NCBI GenBank assembly: GCA_900239685.1
Contig: OENT01000112.1
Coordinates: 144,270 to 208,269, forward strand
Origin: Rotaria macrura
Lineage: Eukaryota > Rotifera > Eurotatoria > Philodinida > Philodinidae
Length of the DNA stretch: 64,000 nt
Reading direction: 5' to 3'
Positions 52,383-63,198 of this stretch are shown here, in pieces (the stretch's first letter is position 1; each line of letters starts with the position of its first letter). The notes below the pieces were generated by a model, which was not told the DNA's origin, made no database searches, and saw only the letters and a list, made by a program, of their open reading frames with translations. A program made the position numbers and the translations under genes.

Positions 52383-53009
52383 TCAAGTCAAAGCCATTTG
52401 TTTACACCCATGTCTATCAGCAGATAATAATTTATTATTCTTTGATAAAATATAATAACTAGCGAACCAATTTGTTTGTTTTCCAATGTTTTTTAATGCA
52501 TGACATTTTTCGGAAGTAAAATTTAGAGCTATAATACCCATCTTCATTATGTCAAATTGATAATCTTCATAGTTATTTGTTTCACCAACGCCAATACGAA
52601 ATTGAAATTGACCATTAAGTAAAATAATTACTTCACCAGAAATACCACTTTCGTCAACGTTATGACGATGGTTGCCGCGTACAGCGTTGCTTTTTATTGA
52701 AACAAAATGAGATGGCTGTCCTTGAGGTGGCACATAAAGTATTCCTTGCATTGCATTCAAATTCATTTGTGAAGAAATATTGGGATAATTAAATAAGGAT
52801 GAATGTGGAAGATGAGATATATCAGCAAAAACGTATTCAGATGATGAATTAGAAGACAAAAGTCGAAAAATAAGTAAGACAATGATCAATAATAATAATA
52901 AAGAGTAAAGACATGATTTATTTGTCCACGAAAGTGCGGTGATTCTATTTTTATGCATTGTAAACATCTCAAATAGGTACTGAAAATTAGTCACATGCTG
53001 TTCACCCAT
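52383..53009 (-). CDS. single-pass membrane protein with cupin-like domain
   Basis: An intronless frame of 208 aa on the minus strand. A basic N-terminus of about 32 residues precedes a membrane segment (CLYSLLLLLIIVLLIFRLL, residues 33-51), which suggests a type II anchor with the rest outside the cytosol or in the Golgi lumen. The lumenal part has a cupin-like core: HFVSIKSNAVRGNHRHN, then GEVIILLNGQFQFRI, where the HxH-type pair could bind metal. This resembles the small cupin domains found with bacterial nucleotide-sugar and capsule enzymes. The function is unknown. It is convergent with the racemase, 108 bases apart. Start: ATG at 53009; a later Met at residue 15 would still keep the anchor. 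Confidence 0.65.
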   Translation of the reverse strand: MGEQHVTNFQYLFEMFTMHKNRITALSWTNKSCLYSLLLLLIIVLLIFRLLSSNSSSEYVFADISHLPHSSLFNYPNISSQMNLNAMQGILYVPPQGQPSHFVSIKSNAVRGNHRHNVDESGISGEVIILLNGQFQFRIGVGETNNYEDYQFDIMKMGIIALNFTSEKCHALKNIGKQTNWFASYYILSKNNKLLSADRHGCKQMALT

Positions 53010-53927
53010 TTCTTATAAGAATGGCATTGTAATTGCAAGTAACTATACACAATGTGAAGAGTATCAATATTGAATGATCGAAAATCATCTATCTGGTATT
53101 CATAAACATGCAGTCGTTTCAATTGTCATACATACATATTCGCTTTGCAAGCAAGCGTGGGAGTCGTGAATTGATCCGCCAGTTGTAATTTAATCATGAT
53201 AAATCAACCAAAAAATGAAAGCGCTGAATCATAGATGGCAGCCGTAGGTAGATATGACCGTCTACAATAAAGGATAACTAAAACGAAAGCGCAGAGGGTT
53301 TATTGATAAAAGTCTAGTGGCCGTTCGCCAATGGTGAAAGCCCGCTTGGCGAAAATCTTGTTGGCGAAGAGAGGGTAAGCCTAAATCATAGTGTTTTCGA
53401 AAGTAGACCCTAAGGGCTAATGATTACGTCAAAATCGCCTTTTTTTTTCAAGAAAATCCAGATTTTTTAGTGGAATGTTAGGACTTAATCACTGTCTCTT
53501 GAATAATTCAAACATTCAACTTGAAAATTGTCTCGCGAAGAGTCAACACAAACTAGTTTCTTCCCGCAGTTTCGAGTTCATAAATAGTGAAATAAGACAA
53601 CTAGTATATTCCTTTATTAAATAGATTACAAAAACACCAAACGAGAAAAATAAGAGAAAAAAAACAAAATAATTATTTCAACAGTATTTGACTTATTTGT
53701 TGTTCGCTTGAAGCTATTGAAGAGTCAGATTTCATTTCTTTTTGTGACTTTAGAGTTGAGGAAGTACTCAATAATGCCACGGTTTAGATCTTTATCTTTA
53801 GAATTTCGGTTTATTTGATAACTATAGAATATTCGTTTTTATGTAGTTTTGTAATGAATTGATTGTATGTGGACAGAGAAAGAACGAAAAACCCATAGGA
53901 GCGACGGATATTATACTTGGCCATATA
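53010..53927. other. 0.9 kb without a recognised gene
   Basis: Upstream of the cupin-like gene. A short segment near 53322-53370 has GGCGAA/TTCGCC words repeated in both orientations, perhaps a decayed foldback. Nothing else was recognised. Confidence 0.35.
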
Positions 53928-53931
53928 TTTA
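53928..53931. repeat. TTTA target-site duplication, left of the Ginger-like element
   Basis: TTTA precedes the left terminus TGTCGTAGGA, and TTTA follows the right terminus at 56566-56569. Confidence 0.75.
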
Positions 53932-54004
53932 TGTCGTAGGATAAATTAAAATCCAGTTCAGTTTTAAATCGAACTAGGACCGATTGAAATTTTAATTATT
54001 CCTA

Positions 54005-54354
54005 CCCAGGAGGATAATTCCGACCATTGGATTCGATCGGATGCCTGTCGGATCCAATCATGTTTCTATCGGAGTTTTTCTTATCCGACGAAATCCCATC
54101 GGATTCCTGGTTGCGATCCGAGATTCGGATCCCTAGTGTTGGATTTTATCGAATCCTACTATCGGAATCCGATTGGATTTCATCGTATGATAGAACAGGC
54201 CTCCACTATTGGGATTGAATGCTAATTCGTACAGAAATAAGAAAATAGGTTTCTTCCGTCGGCTCCGTTACTGTTTCTACAACCCGGATTCCCATAAGAT
54301 TTCATCGGATCGTAGGATCCGATCGGATTCTGTATCGGATTCATTCACCTTGGA
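54005..54354. mobile_element. MITE family A, copy 1 (350 bp), inside the Ginger-like left TIR
   Basis: Begins CCCAGGAGGATAATTCCGAC and ends TCACCTTGGA, flanked by TA on both sides (54003-54004, 54355-54356). The uninterrupted right TIR of the host element shows the empty site (CCTAGTTG with a single TA), which proves a TA target duplication as in Tc1/mariner-type elements. The interior is rich in ATCGGAT/ATCCGAT words. There is no coding capacity; open frames over it are incidental. Confidence 0.85.
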
Positions 54355-54519
54355 TAGTTGATTTTAAAATTTTGATCTCAACTAGTTCAGATTGAAATGT
54401 GTAAAATTAAAACTTCTATGCAGAAGTAAATAACTGAATACAATTTGGAATGGTTAGGTCTTTGTTGTTGAAATTTTAAATAGTAAATTCAACAAAAGTC
54501 ATAAGTGTGTCTTAGCGGA

Positions 54520-56348
54520 ATGCAGCAAGCATTCTACACGAAAGAGATTGAATTCGTGACAACACTCAGTGCGAAAAAAAAGAGCAAATATTTGATTAAG
54601 ACGGAGATTACAATCAAGTTATGGAGATTCTGAAGGGTGTCGAAGGAAAAAACCAGGTACAGTTTAAGTTTTGGGCAAAGAAGCACTTTGATTTGGTGAA
54701 AATAGGTGAACTAGATATTTTGTAATCATAGAAAAAAAATTACCCGTGGTGACATTTGAAAATTTATTTGAAAAAATCAATGAATGCCATACAGCTGTTG
54801 GGCATTTGGGCAGAGACGAAACTTGGCACGAAGTAAGCTTAGATGCTCAGACGAAGTTCATGAATTATTTCTTCGTTTCTAATCTAAGATTAATCGACGT
54901 TATTCTTTCGTTCCACTCAAAACTGTAACAATGTTCCTTGGATTATGCGAACATTGTGCCAGTCAAAAGATTTTTCCAAAGTCAGTTATTGGGAAACCAA
55001 TAATATCGGTTGGATTTATGACAAGAATGCAAATTGATTCAGTAGATATGAGAAGTGTTGAATACAATGGTTTTAAATGGATATTTCACGCAAAAGATCC
55101 TTTTTCAAAATATTCTTGGCTTTATCTATTAGCTTCAAAAGAAGCAATTAATGTTGCCGGGATATTAAGATCTATTTTTTATCACTTTGGACCACCGAGA
55201 ATATTACAGTCGGACAACGACCCTGAATTAGTGGTCAAAGTCATTATTGATTTAAAAAAATGATGGGCAGGATTGCTGATAATTAATGGACGACCAAGAC
55301 ACCCTCAATCAGAAGGACTGGTTGAAAGCGGCAATGCTGTCGTGCAGCAATCATTGGGCAAATGGTTAGATACAAATTGTGCTACTGATTGGCCATCGGG
55401 ACTTGGTCCTGTTATGTTTGCTATGAATACAAGTGTATCTCAAACCATTAATCAAACACCTTTCGAAGTTGTTTTCGGACAACAACCAAGGGCGGACGAC
55501 CACGCTTGGAAATGCATTGAAACGCATTTGAAAAACAAGTCACCGGTTGAACCAAGTCATGCTTACTTTTAAAGAAGACTTACCAGCCGATATATTTGAA
55601 ATGATAAAACAAGCAGATGATATTGAAAATTCACCGATTGATCCACAAACGAACAATTCTAATGAAGAACCAGAAGATATCAATATAGAGCATCAACGGC
55701 CAATACGAGTGACCAACAAACACAGAACAATGACGAAGAAATACGCTCAGATTTCCACATTGATCATGAAGAACTTGTCAATTCGACTAACTGCTTGTCC
55801 AATGTTCTTGAATCAAAATCTGAACCCATCGCTGTTAATCGTCACAAACGCATCCGTGAACACGCTGAAGAATGTTATTTGAACAATGCTCATTCACAAC
55901 TCACTAAATATATTAGTAAGTCTTCTAAAAGACAACGAACTTATCATGTTGGAGATATTGTTGGCTTGAAATTATCCGATGTTGATCGCACAAATACTTC
56001 TTCGACGATACTTCCATGTAAAATAGTTGATTAAGTTACAAAGATCAAGATGGTGAAGTTTTCTATACTGTTGCAACCATGAACGGTACCATTAAAGAAA
56101 CTTTTCAAGCGGGAGTTTTTCTAGACACGACAGCATCCAATTTCACAGCATTACGAATTCTCAATACTGATTCATAAACTTCTATTACATTCATACAAGC
56201 GTGTCAAATTTATACAAATTTCAAATCGGCTGATACATGTAAATGTAATGGTTATTGTGACACGAATCGATGTCAACGTATGAAAAAAGATCGAAAATGT
56301 TGTTCTAAATGCTATGGTGGTAACAGTTCCAAATGTAAAAATTGCTAA
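54520..56348 (+). pseudogene. integrase of the Ginger-like transposon (KRBA2-type), broken
   Basis: A DDE integrase that would cut and join transposon ends. The ATG at 54520 opens a short N-terminal part that stops after 39 codons; it resumes in other frames with an HHCC zinc-binding region (ECHTAVGHLGRDETWHEV ... CEHCASQK). The catalytic core has D in MQIDSVDM, D in ILQSDN and E in HPQSEGLVE, about 35 codons apart. A TGA at 55261-55263 interrupts the core in frame. Further shifts lead to YHVGDIVGLKLSDVD (chromodomain/SH3-like linker) and a final cysteine-rich tail from about 56238 with repeated CxC/CxxxC spacing, ending at TAA 56346-56348. Such CXC tails occur, as far as I recall, in KRAB-A-domain-2-like integrases of animals. 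At least three frameshifts and several stops. Confidence 0.82.
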
Positions 56349-56565
56349 GTTTTTTTTTCTTCACTCAAGCTTACTGTTTCGGTGTTATAAGTCTCATTTC
56401 TTCTTATGATAAAAATTTAAGTCTTTTGCATATTGGAATTAATTTTACCCATTTCAATCTGAACTAGTTGAGATCAAAATTTTAAAATCAACTAGGAACA
56501 ATTAAAATTTCAATCTATCCTAGTTCGATTTGAAACTGAACTGGATTTTAATTTGTCCTACGACA

Positions 56566-56569
56566 TTTA
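56566..56569. repeat. TTTA target-site duplication, right of the Ginger-like element
   Basis: Matches the TTTA at 53928-53931. Confidence 0.75.
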
Positions 56570-59500
56570 TTTATCATGAACTTATACTACGGGCGTCCCT
56601 AACTGATTGAATTTCAGAGCCTTGTAAGATGTAAGGACCGTGAAAATGTCCAACAATTTGTTTTGTATTTTTTCTCATCGGTAGGGAGGGAGCCATCCCA
56701 TAGTTCCCCCCCCCCCCCGCCTAGATTCGCCCCTAACAAGCACATCATAATTTTATATCATTCTTTCATTATTACTACATAGACACATGCTTTTCAAACG
56801 CAAATTGAGTTACACTGTTATACTATTATTTTTCTTGTATCGAGTTGTATATATCTATGTTTGCGTGTAGTGCCCTTTTCTTCTTCGTTCGTCGCATTCG
56901 TCTATATTTCTTCCTATTTGTGGATTGCGACGACGCATCACTGTGTGTGTAAGATAATAGAATGGTTAACGATAACTCATTCTTCGTGTTCTTATTCATC
57001 GTTTTACTCAACTGATCACTGCAGTATTCACGAAAGTGACTTGTTGGAAAATTTCTCGTGTCATCAACAAGTACTAAACTGACGAAAACATTTTTAATTT
57101 TCAAAATAATTATGAACACTAGCGGCTATAAAAACGGCTTCGAAACTTCTCAATTCCGGCATACTTCACGCATTACCTGCTTTTAATAAGAAACGGAACC
57201 ATATTGTTGCTGCTCAAATGCAATAAATTTTTGATCAAGTAAACATGCATGCGTATGTATCTGCTTATTATAACAAAGCAAGTACTATTATAATTATTCT
57301 CAATACCAGTGGCTGTAAGATTTATTAGGACTCATGATTTTTTATCCCTGATGACATTATTATCAAGCTCATAATATAAATGATGCAAGAAAGGATCTCT
57401 CCAGCATTAATCGGATTCTTTAAGTCTTTTCATGATACTAAGTTTTTTCGAAATATGTATCACTTTTGCAATTGAATTGGTACTTGTTTAAGTGCACCAC
57501 AACGACTTCAGAAATATATAGACTTTGATGATCGTAAATGTAACTAGGAATTTCATAGCTACACTGGAATTAAGTAAACTTATGAATTAAGAAGTAAAAA
57601 TTGGTTTTATTATATCCTTTTCAATTCTATCAATGCGAATAAATGTATTCTATTAATCGTTCACGTGTACATTATTTCTGGTTGTTAGTCGCAATGAAAC
57701 AATAATTTTTTTTCTTTCTATTGTTGATGTTAAAACAAATTCCCCATTATCCGTTGTCAATGGAAAACTTATATCTATGATTTATATTGTAGGATCGACT
57801 CGTGTAACAACATGTGACCTGTATACGAAGCAGCAGATTAAAATAATTTTAATATCAACACAAGAAATAGAAATAAAATGTATTGTTTCATTATGATCAA
57901 CAATTAGAATAATCCACACATGAACCAAAAATTAATACAACATGTATTCTTATCGGTGGACTTGACAAAAAAATAGAATAATACTCAATTGTGTTTCATA
58001 TTTTGTGTTTCATCTATTCAATTGATAGAAGACCGTCTTCTCTTATGTTGTAGACTTCTTTAAGATCCTTAGGTTAACTAGGATCATATCCTGAATTCAT
58101 TATTATTGCTGACTAACTTTTGATAGCAAATTACATCTAATAATCAAGTTTTTTATTTCTGCTTTTTTTTCTAATTCAATTCATACGCCTTATTTCATTA
58201 TTACATTTTCAGTATTTAAGAAAATTTGCAGTCATTGTGGATGTGGCTGTAGATACAGATGTGAGTTTTTTTAACACGCCCTTCTTCATTCATAAGTATA
58301 GTGATCGGTCGTATTAAAAATTGTATTGTATAGCTTTTCTGTCGTTAGGAATCTAGCTAAATAAATTATTATTTTTGGTTTAGACATTTTTTTGTAACTT
58401 TCAAAAACAACGCATGTTCAAGACTCTAAGTCTAATATTTTCTTCATGAAATAAATAAATAAATAAATTATACATACCATAACCCTGGCAGGCAAAATAA
58501 AAGATACACAGAAAAATTTGGCAAACCTGTGGATGAACAAAACTTTCTGAGTTTGTAAGTTCTTGGATAAGGATCACACACAACAAACACAATATGATTG
58601 GATTGCAGTGCTATGCTAACATTTAAAGGTTTTATACAATATCGAACTTGACAAGCCAAAGCATGAATTACAAGACTAATATAGTCTTATAATACAATGA
58701 ACAGAAGTAACATAAATTCTACAGTAAACCGTTGTAGATCCTGTAAGAACCTTGTCCTAACATTCTGTTTTCTAGAAACTTTCTTAATATTGAGCTCGAT
58801 AGCAAGATCTCTCAAGCTTATCATAATAAGATATACAGTCAGATTTCATACCTTGAAACTTAGTTTTTACGATTTTGTTTTCATGGTACAAGACAAGAGG
58901 TATAATGTTGTAAACATTTTCAGCTTTAATTGTTACATATATAGTGAGATAGTACTATAAGATCGTATTAATCGATAGAATTATGAAAAATCATAAATCG
59001 ATCTTATTTTCTGCTCGAATATCCATCCTGAAAGCTACTACCTACCTATTAATATCAATATAGTTATGAGCTGTGATTCAAGAAAAAGTCATGAATGCTA
59101 ACTTAGTTGAAGATTGAGAATGATAAACGAAACTTTATAGTTTTCACAAAACTCTCGTCGTCCTCTGTTGATCACCACCGCTTACTTTATGTTTATTTAC
59201 TGATGAAAGGTTTCGAAAAAATGCAAGATTACATCTGTTTCTACGTTCTTCTCCTCACTTTCACTTCATTTAAGCAACTCTATTCCAATATGTATTCCAA
59301 AAATATCCTAATTATATGCTAAAATGATATGTCACGATTCTGTTGATATAAGTGAGAGCATTGTTGTGCGTTTATATCTTCTATGTAAATTACCTCAGCA
59401 TATTTGGGAAGAGCCTATGCAGTCTTGTACCGCGATCTCCTCAACCTGAAATAGTTTAGCAGATCACGACCTAATCATGCATCTTTAGGTTCGATAAACA

Positions 59501-60352
59501 GTTATAAAACCCGAACGGATCTTGCCCTAGGTATAGGTTGGATATTGAACCTATTTTTTATAGTGTTTGGCTAATCAAAAAGAACAGAGCTTTTCCTCAC
59601 GAAACGTTCAACTCTTTCTTGAAATAGTCTCTTCAGATCGATCACCACTTGCTCTATCAAAAGATTCGCCAAGTTATAATTAAGTTATAGCTAATAAAAC
59701 TGAAAAAACAATGATAGAAAAACGAATATTACATTTCAGGTCAAACTATATCCTTTTCTCTTCTCTCGAACGACACATGATTAATAAATAAGTAAAAACA
59801 CTTAAGATCTCTTCATCACATGATTTAACCTGCATGCCAAAAAAAATGCTGCGTAAATCATCTGCATTAAAGTATGCATATAAAACACCGGCTGAATAAT
59901 ATACAGATGCAGATAAAGTCTCATCTAAAATATTTCGTTGATTAACTTTAGTTTGAATTTTCTATTTCTTGCTCAATTATAAAATGGCTATTATTCCTAT
60001 TTAAAAATATACCCGTACTGTAAATCACATATTGATACATCTTGATTCCCATTTCACGGACGTCACAGACTATTATCACTTGTATTTATCGCTAGTATAC
60101 CGCCATAAGATGACACTATTCCATCACACTACGTCGCTTCATCATCAAAAACCTTGAACTAAATCTTTCGGCTAAATTATTAGTACGTAAACTAGACCAC
60201 TTACATGAAAATTCTAACATAAAAGAGTCGTTCTCGTTCTTCGATTAGGATCATATAAACTCGATATTGATCCACAAGATACAAAATTTTATCTTTCGAC
60301 ATAAACACTTTCTACACCGAAATACCTCTCGATCAAATAATCGAAATCATAC
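56570..60352. other. 3.8 kb without a recognised gene
   Basis: Holds a run of 13 C (56706-56718). Near 58209-58260 is a possible isolated exon between TTTTCAG and GTGAGT with a cysteine-rich reading (C-SHCGCGCRYRC), but no partner exons were found. Otherwise no gene or element was recognised. Confidence 0.35.
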
Positions 60353-60354
60353 TA

Positions 60355-61290
60355 CCCAGGAGGATCATTCCGACCATTGGATCCAATCATGTTTCTATCG
60401 GAGTTTTTCTTATCCGACGAAATCCCGTCGGATTCCTGGTTGCGATCCAAGATTCGGATCCGTAGTGTTGGATTTTATCGAATCTTGCTATCGGAATCCG
60501 ATTGGATTTCATTGTATGATAAAACAGGCCTCCACTATTGCCCAGGTCGAAAAATCTGACACAAGACCTTATGGAATGCATACAAGACCTTGGAATATGG
60601 GCGCAAATCTCTCAAGAATCTGACAAAACATCGTCGTTTCTGAGTTCTTGCATAAGATTACACAGTAAGATTCTTGAAAGATCTTATTAATTTGCAAGAT
60701 CTTTCAAGAATCTGATTGTGCGATCTGTTACAAGATCTCAGAGACTAAGATTTTCGTACAATTTTTTGTCGGATCTTACACGATCTTATAAGATCAGATG
60801 CAGAATCTTATCAGATCTTAACATCTGGTTGTTTGCCCTGGGTAGGAATCTAGCATTTAATCCCACCCACGGCAAACAACCAGATGTTAAGATCTGATAA
60901 GATTCTGCATTTGATCTTGTATGATCTTGTAAGATCAGACGAAAAATCATATGAAAATCGTAGTCTCTGAGATCTTGCATCAGATCAGACATTCAGATTC
61001 TTGAAAGATCATACACATTTATAAGATCTTTCCAGAATCTGACTATGAGATCTGATGCAAGATCTCAGAGACGACGATTTTTTGTCAGATTCTTGTCAGA
61101 TTTCACCCATATTCCAAGATCTTGTATGTTGTCCATAAGATCTTGTGTCAGAGTTTTCGACCTGGGTACACAAATAAGAAAATAGGTTTCTTCCGTCGGA
61201 TCCGCTACTGTTTTCACAACCAGGATTCTCATAAGATTTCATCGGATTGTAGGATCCGATCGGATTCGGTATCGGATTTATTCACCTGGG
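60355..61290. mobile_element. MITE family A, copy 2, split by nested elements
   Basis: Left part 60355-60540 and right part 61169-61290 align with copy 1 at 54005-54354 at about 90% identity. Ends are CCCAGG and CCTGGG, both flanked by TA (60353-60354, 61291-61292). About 630 bp of unrelated sequence lies between the two parts and is accounted for by family B elements. Confidence 0.85.
60541..61166. mobile_element. two inverted copies of MITE family B inside MITE A
   Basis: Copy one is 60541-60842 and copy two, inverted, 60865-61166, each 302 bp, separated by a 22-bp spacer. Each starts CCCAGGTCGAAAA and ends GTTTGCC(C/G)TGGG. The interior is full of AAGATCTT-type words and itself contains an inverted repeat (GATTCTTGAAAGATC against GATCTTTCAAGAATC). 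The pair forms a 626-bp palindrome. No coding capacity. Confidence 0.8.
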
Positions 61291-61499
61291 TAGACAACCT
61301 ATGTGGAAAAATCACATTTGTACATTTAGCAATCATTCTAAAACAGCATGGTGCAAACAATTGCAAATTAAGATTTTAAATAGAATCTCTGTTAAACATG
61401 GCCACAGAAGAAATCGACTTCTTATTCAACCGAAAAATCTACCACCGGCGTAACAGTAGTGCCATGAACAAGACAGCTGTACTGTTACTTCCTGATATT

Positions 61500-62160
61500 T
61501 ACATTATAACTGTCTTGAAAAAAATCATGAAACCAGTCCAGGGAAATCCTCGATATTCTCAAAAGCAACGGTAACGAAATTCAATTTATTTTTAAAGAAG
61601 AAAAAGATAGATGGAAAAACTTCGCTTTTTGATATCAAAATTAACCGAACTACAACAAAATCAACATTATTGTTAGCAAGCATTTACCATTAAAAAAATT
61701 ATTCGGAGAACTCCTACTGAACTGTTCCTCAAACATACTAAAAAACCACAAAGCCAGCATATTCATAATTCTATGGTTTATGGAAGCATAAGAATATTCT
61801 TAAACTTAAAATTAATAACCGAAGATGTTGACTTGATTCGACAACTCGGAATCAAAAATGGCTAAACAATGAACTTCATCGAATAAAAAATCCAATCAAC
61901 ACTCAATCGATATTACAAACGCAAAAAGAGCGGTAAACCTAAACATTCTAATAAATCCAACTATAGATCCGACAAAAAACGAGCAACTTGATGCAGGCAT
62001 ACCGTATTGTGTAAAAAGCAACAAAACGTTTCGGTAAGCAACTAATACAAATTACAACAACGACTGTGTCAAAACTATGCATTCTATACCAATTCAACGG
62101 ACTACACCTTGAGCGTCTGGCTACTGTTCAATGAAAGATAATATATAACTATACCTTTGA
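61500..62160 (+). pseudogene. possible remnant of a Penelope-like reverse transcriptase
   Basis: Broken plus-strand reading frames contain ILKSNGNEIQFIFKEEKD, then after a shift SLFDIKINRTTTKSTLL followed by SIYH, and later TEDVDLIRQLGIKNG. The order resembles the region after the catalytic core of Penelope-like elements (PFLDIxIxR ... xIYRKPT ... NGYP). Many stops and shifts. The assignment is tentative; another decayed retroelement is possible. Confidence 0.35.
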
Positions 62161-62895
62161 AAGTTAGCGTAGTATACGTAGTAACTTATCATGATTGTCC
62201 CGCCACATACATAGGATTAACAAATTCGTCGAATCCAACCACAGCTTCAAAATCATAAAAAAGTCTGCTAGATCGATACAACATCCATCAACACAATGTA
62301 AACTATAAGAAATTCCAAACATAACCACAAAAGCAAACCCAAGCACATCGAACGTTATACAGAATGGCACTGATCACAAACGCTAACAAAACAATAAATA
62401 AATTGACAGCAACAAAATCAAAAATTATCCAATTAGCTGTGATGAAACATGCAAGCGAACACCAACTTATGATCAACTGAAACAAGACAAAAATTCAAGC
62501 CAAATGTTCTAATCTATTTCATCTTCTAATAAGTGAATTGTTCACGATCAAAAAAAAGCAACTACGGCCAAACGAGATCGTCGACTCTGCATCACTACGA
62601 ATCTTTCCTGAAGGAATGCCTCCCAGGAAACCGACTGTTAAAATCAAACAAAAACATTTTCTTCAACCACCAACGAAGGGACTTGCCCAGGCGATTAAAT
62701 CTAATACCGAATCCTATCGGAGATGGTAGGATCCTACCACCCGACACAAATCCGATGAGATGCCAAGTTGAAGAATAAACGTCCGATTTTAGAGTCAAAG
62801 CCTTACGAATTCTACATTATGTTCTATTGTTGGTTCCTACTATCCTGCTTCGATCGGCTTTGAATAGAATCCGAACCCAGAGCACTCCGGTAAAA

Positions 62896-63198
62896 TAAAC
62901 AGATATTGCGATCAGACCAGATTCTGCATCTGATTTTCTACGATCTTGTAAGATCAGGCAAAAATTCGCACACAAAATCGTTGTCTATGGCATCTTATAT
63001 CAAGCTCTCCTATCAGATTCTTGAAAGATCTTAGTTCATCGTACGATATGACTCTAAAATTATAGAAAATCTTACGTAATAGTACGATCTTTCAAGCGTC
63101 TTATTGTAAGATTTAATATAAGATTTCATAGAGACGCCGATTTTTCTTACGATCTTATACGGTTCCGCAAGATCTTATATTTGATTTTTCGACCTGGG
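62896..63198. mobile_element. diverged third copy of MITE family B
   Basis: Aligns in the inverted orientation with 60865-61166: AGATTCTGCATCTGAT, CGATCTTGTAAGATCAG, GATTCTTGAAAGATCTTA and the end TTTTTCGACCTGGGA. The end opposite to CCTGGG is degraded. The flank ATTAGCATTTAA resembles the spacer next to the other copies. Confidence 0.65.

Larger units (their letters stand above)
53932..56565 (+). mobile_element. Ginger-like integrase DNA transposon, inactivated
   Basis: A 2.63-kb element with terminal inverted repeats of about 127 bp. The left arm is 53932-54004 continued at 54357-54410 (a MITE lies between), the right arm 56439-56565. Both begin TGTCGTAGGA and end correspondingly, with 4-bp TTTA duplications. 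Between them is a retrovirus/Gypsy-type integrase gene but no gag, protease, reverse transcriptase or LTR. TIRs with TGT termini, 4-bp duplications and a lone integrase define Ginger-type cut-and-paste transposons. Arms are about 95% identical. Confidence 0.82.

Noticed and set aside
53932..56565. Gypsy-type LTR retrotransposon or retroviral remnant
   Set aside because: The flanks are inverted, not direct, repeats, and no reverse transcriptase, protease or gag is present; the lone integrase fits a Ginger-type DNA transposon.
60267..60623. 118-codon plus-strand frame, similar to a frame at 54027-54218
   Set aside because: The similarity is that of MITE A copies; the frame runs over element boundaries.
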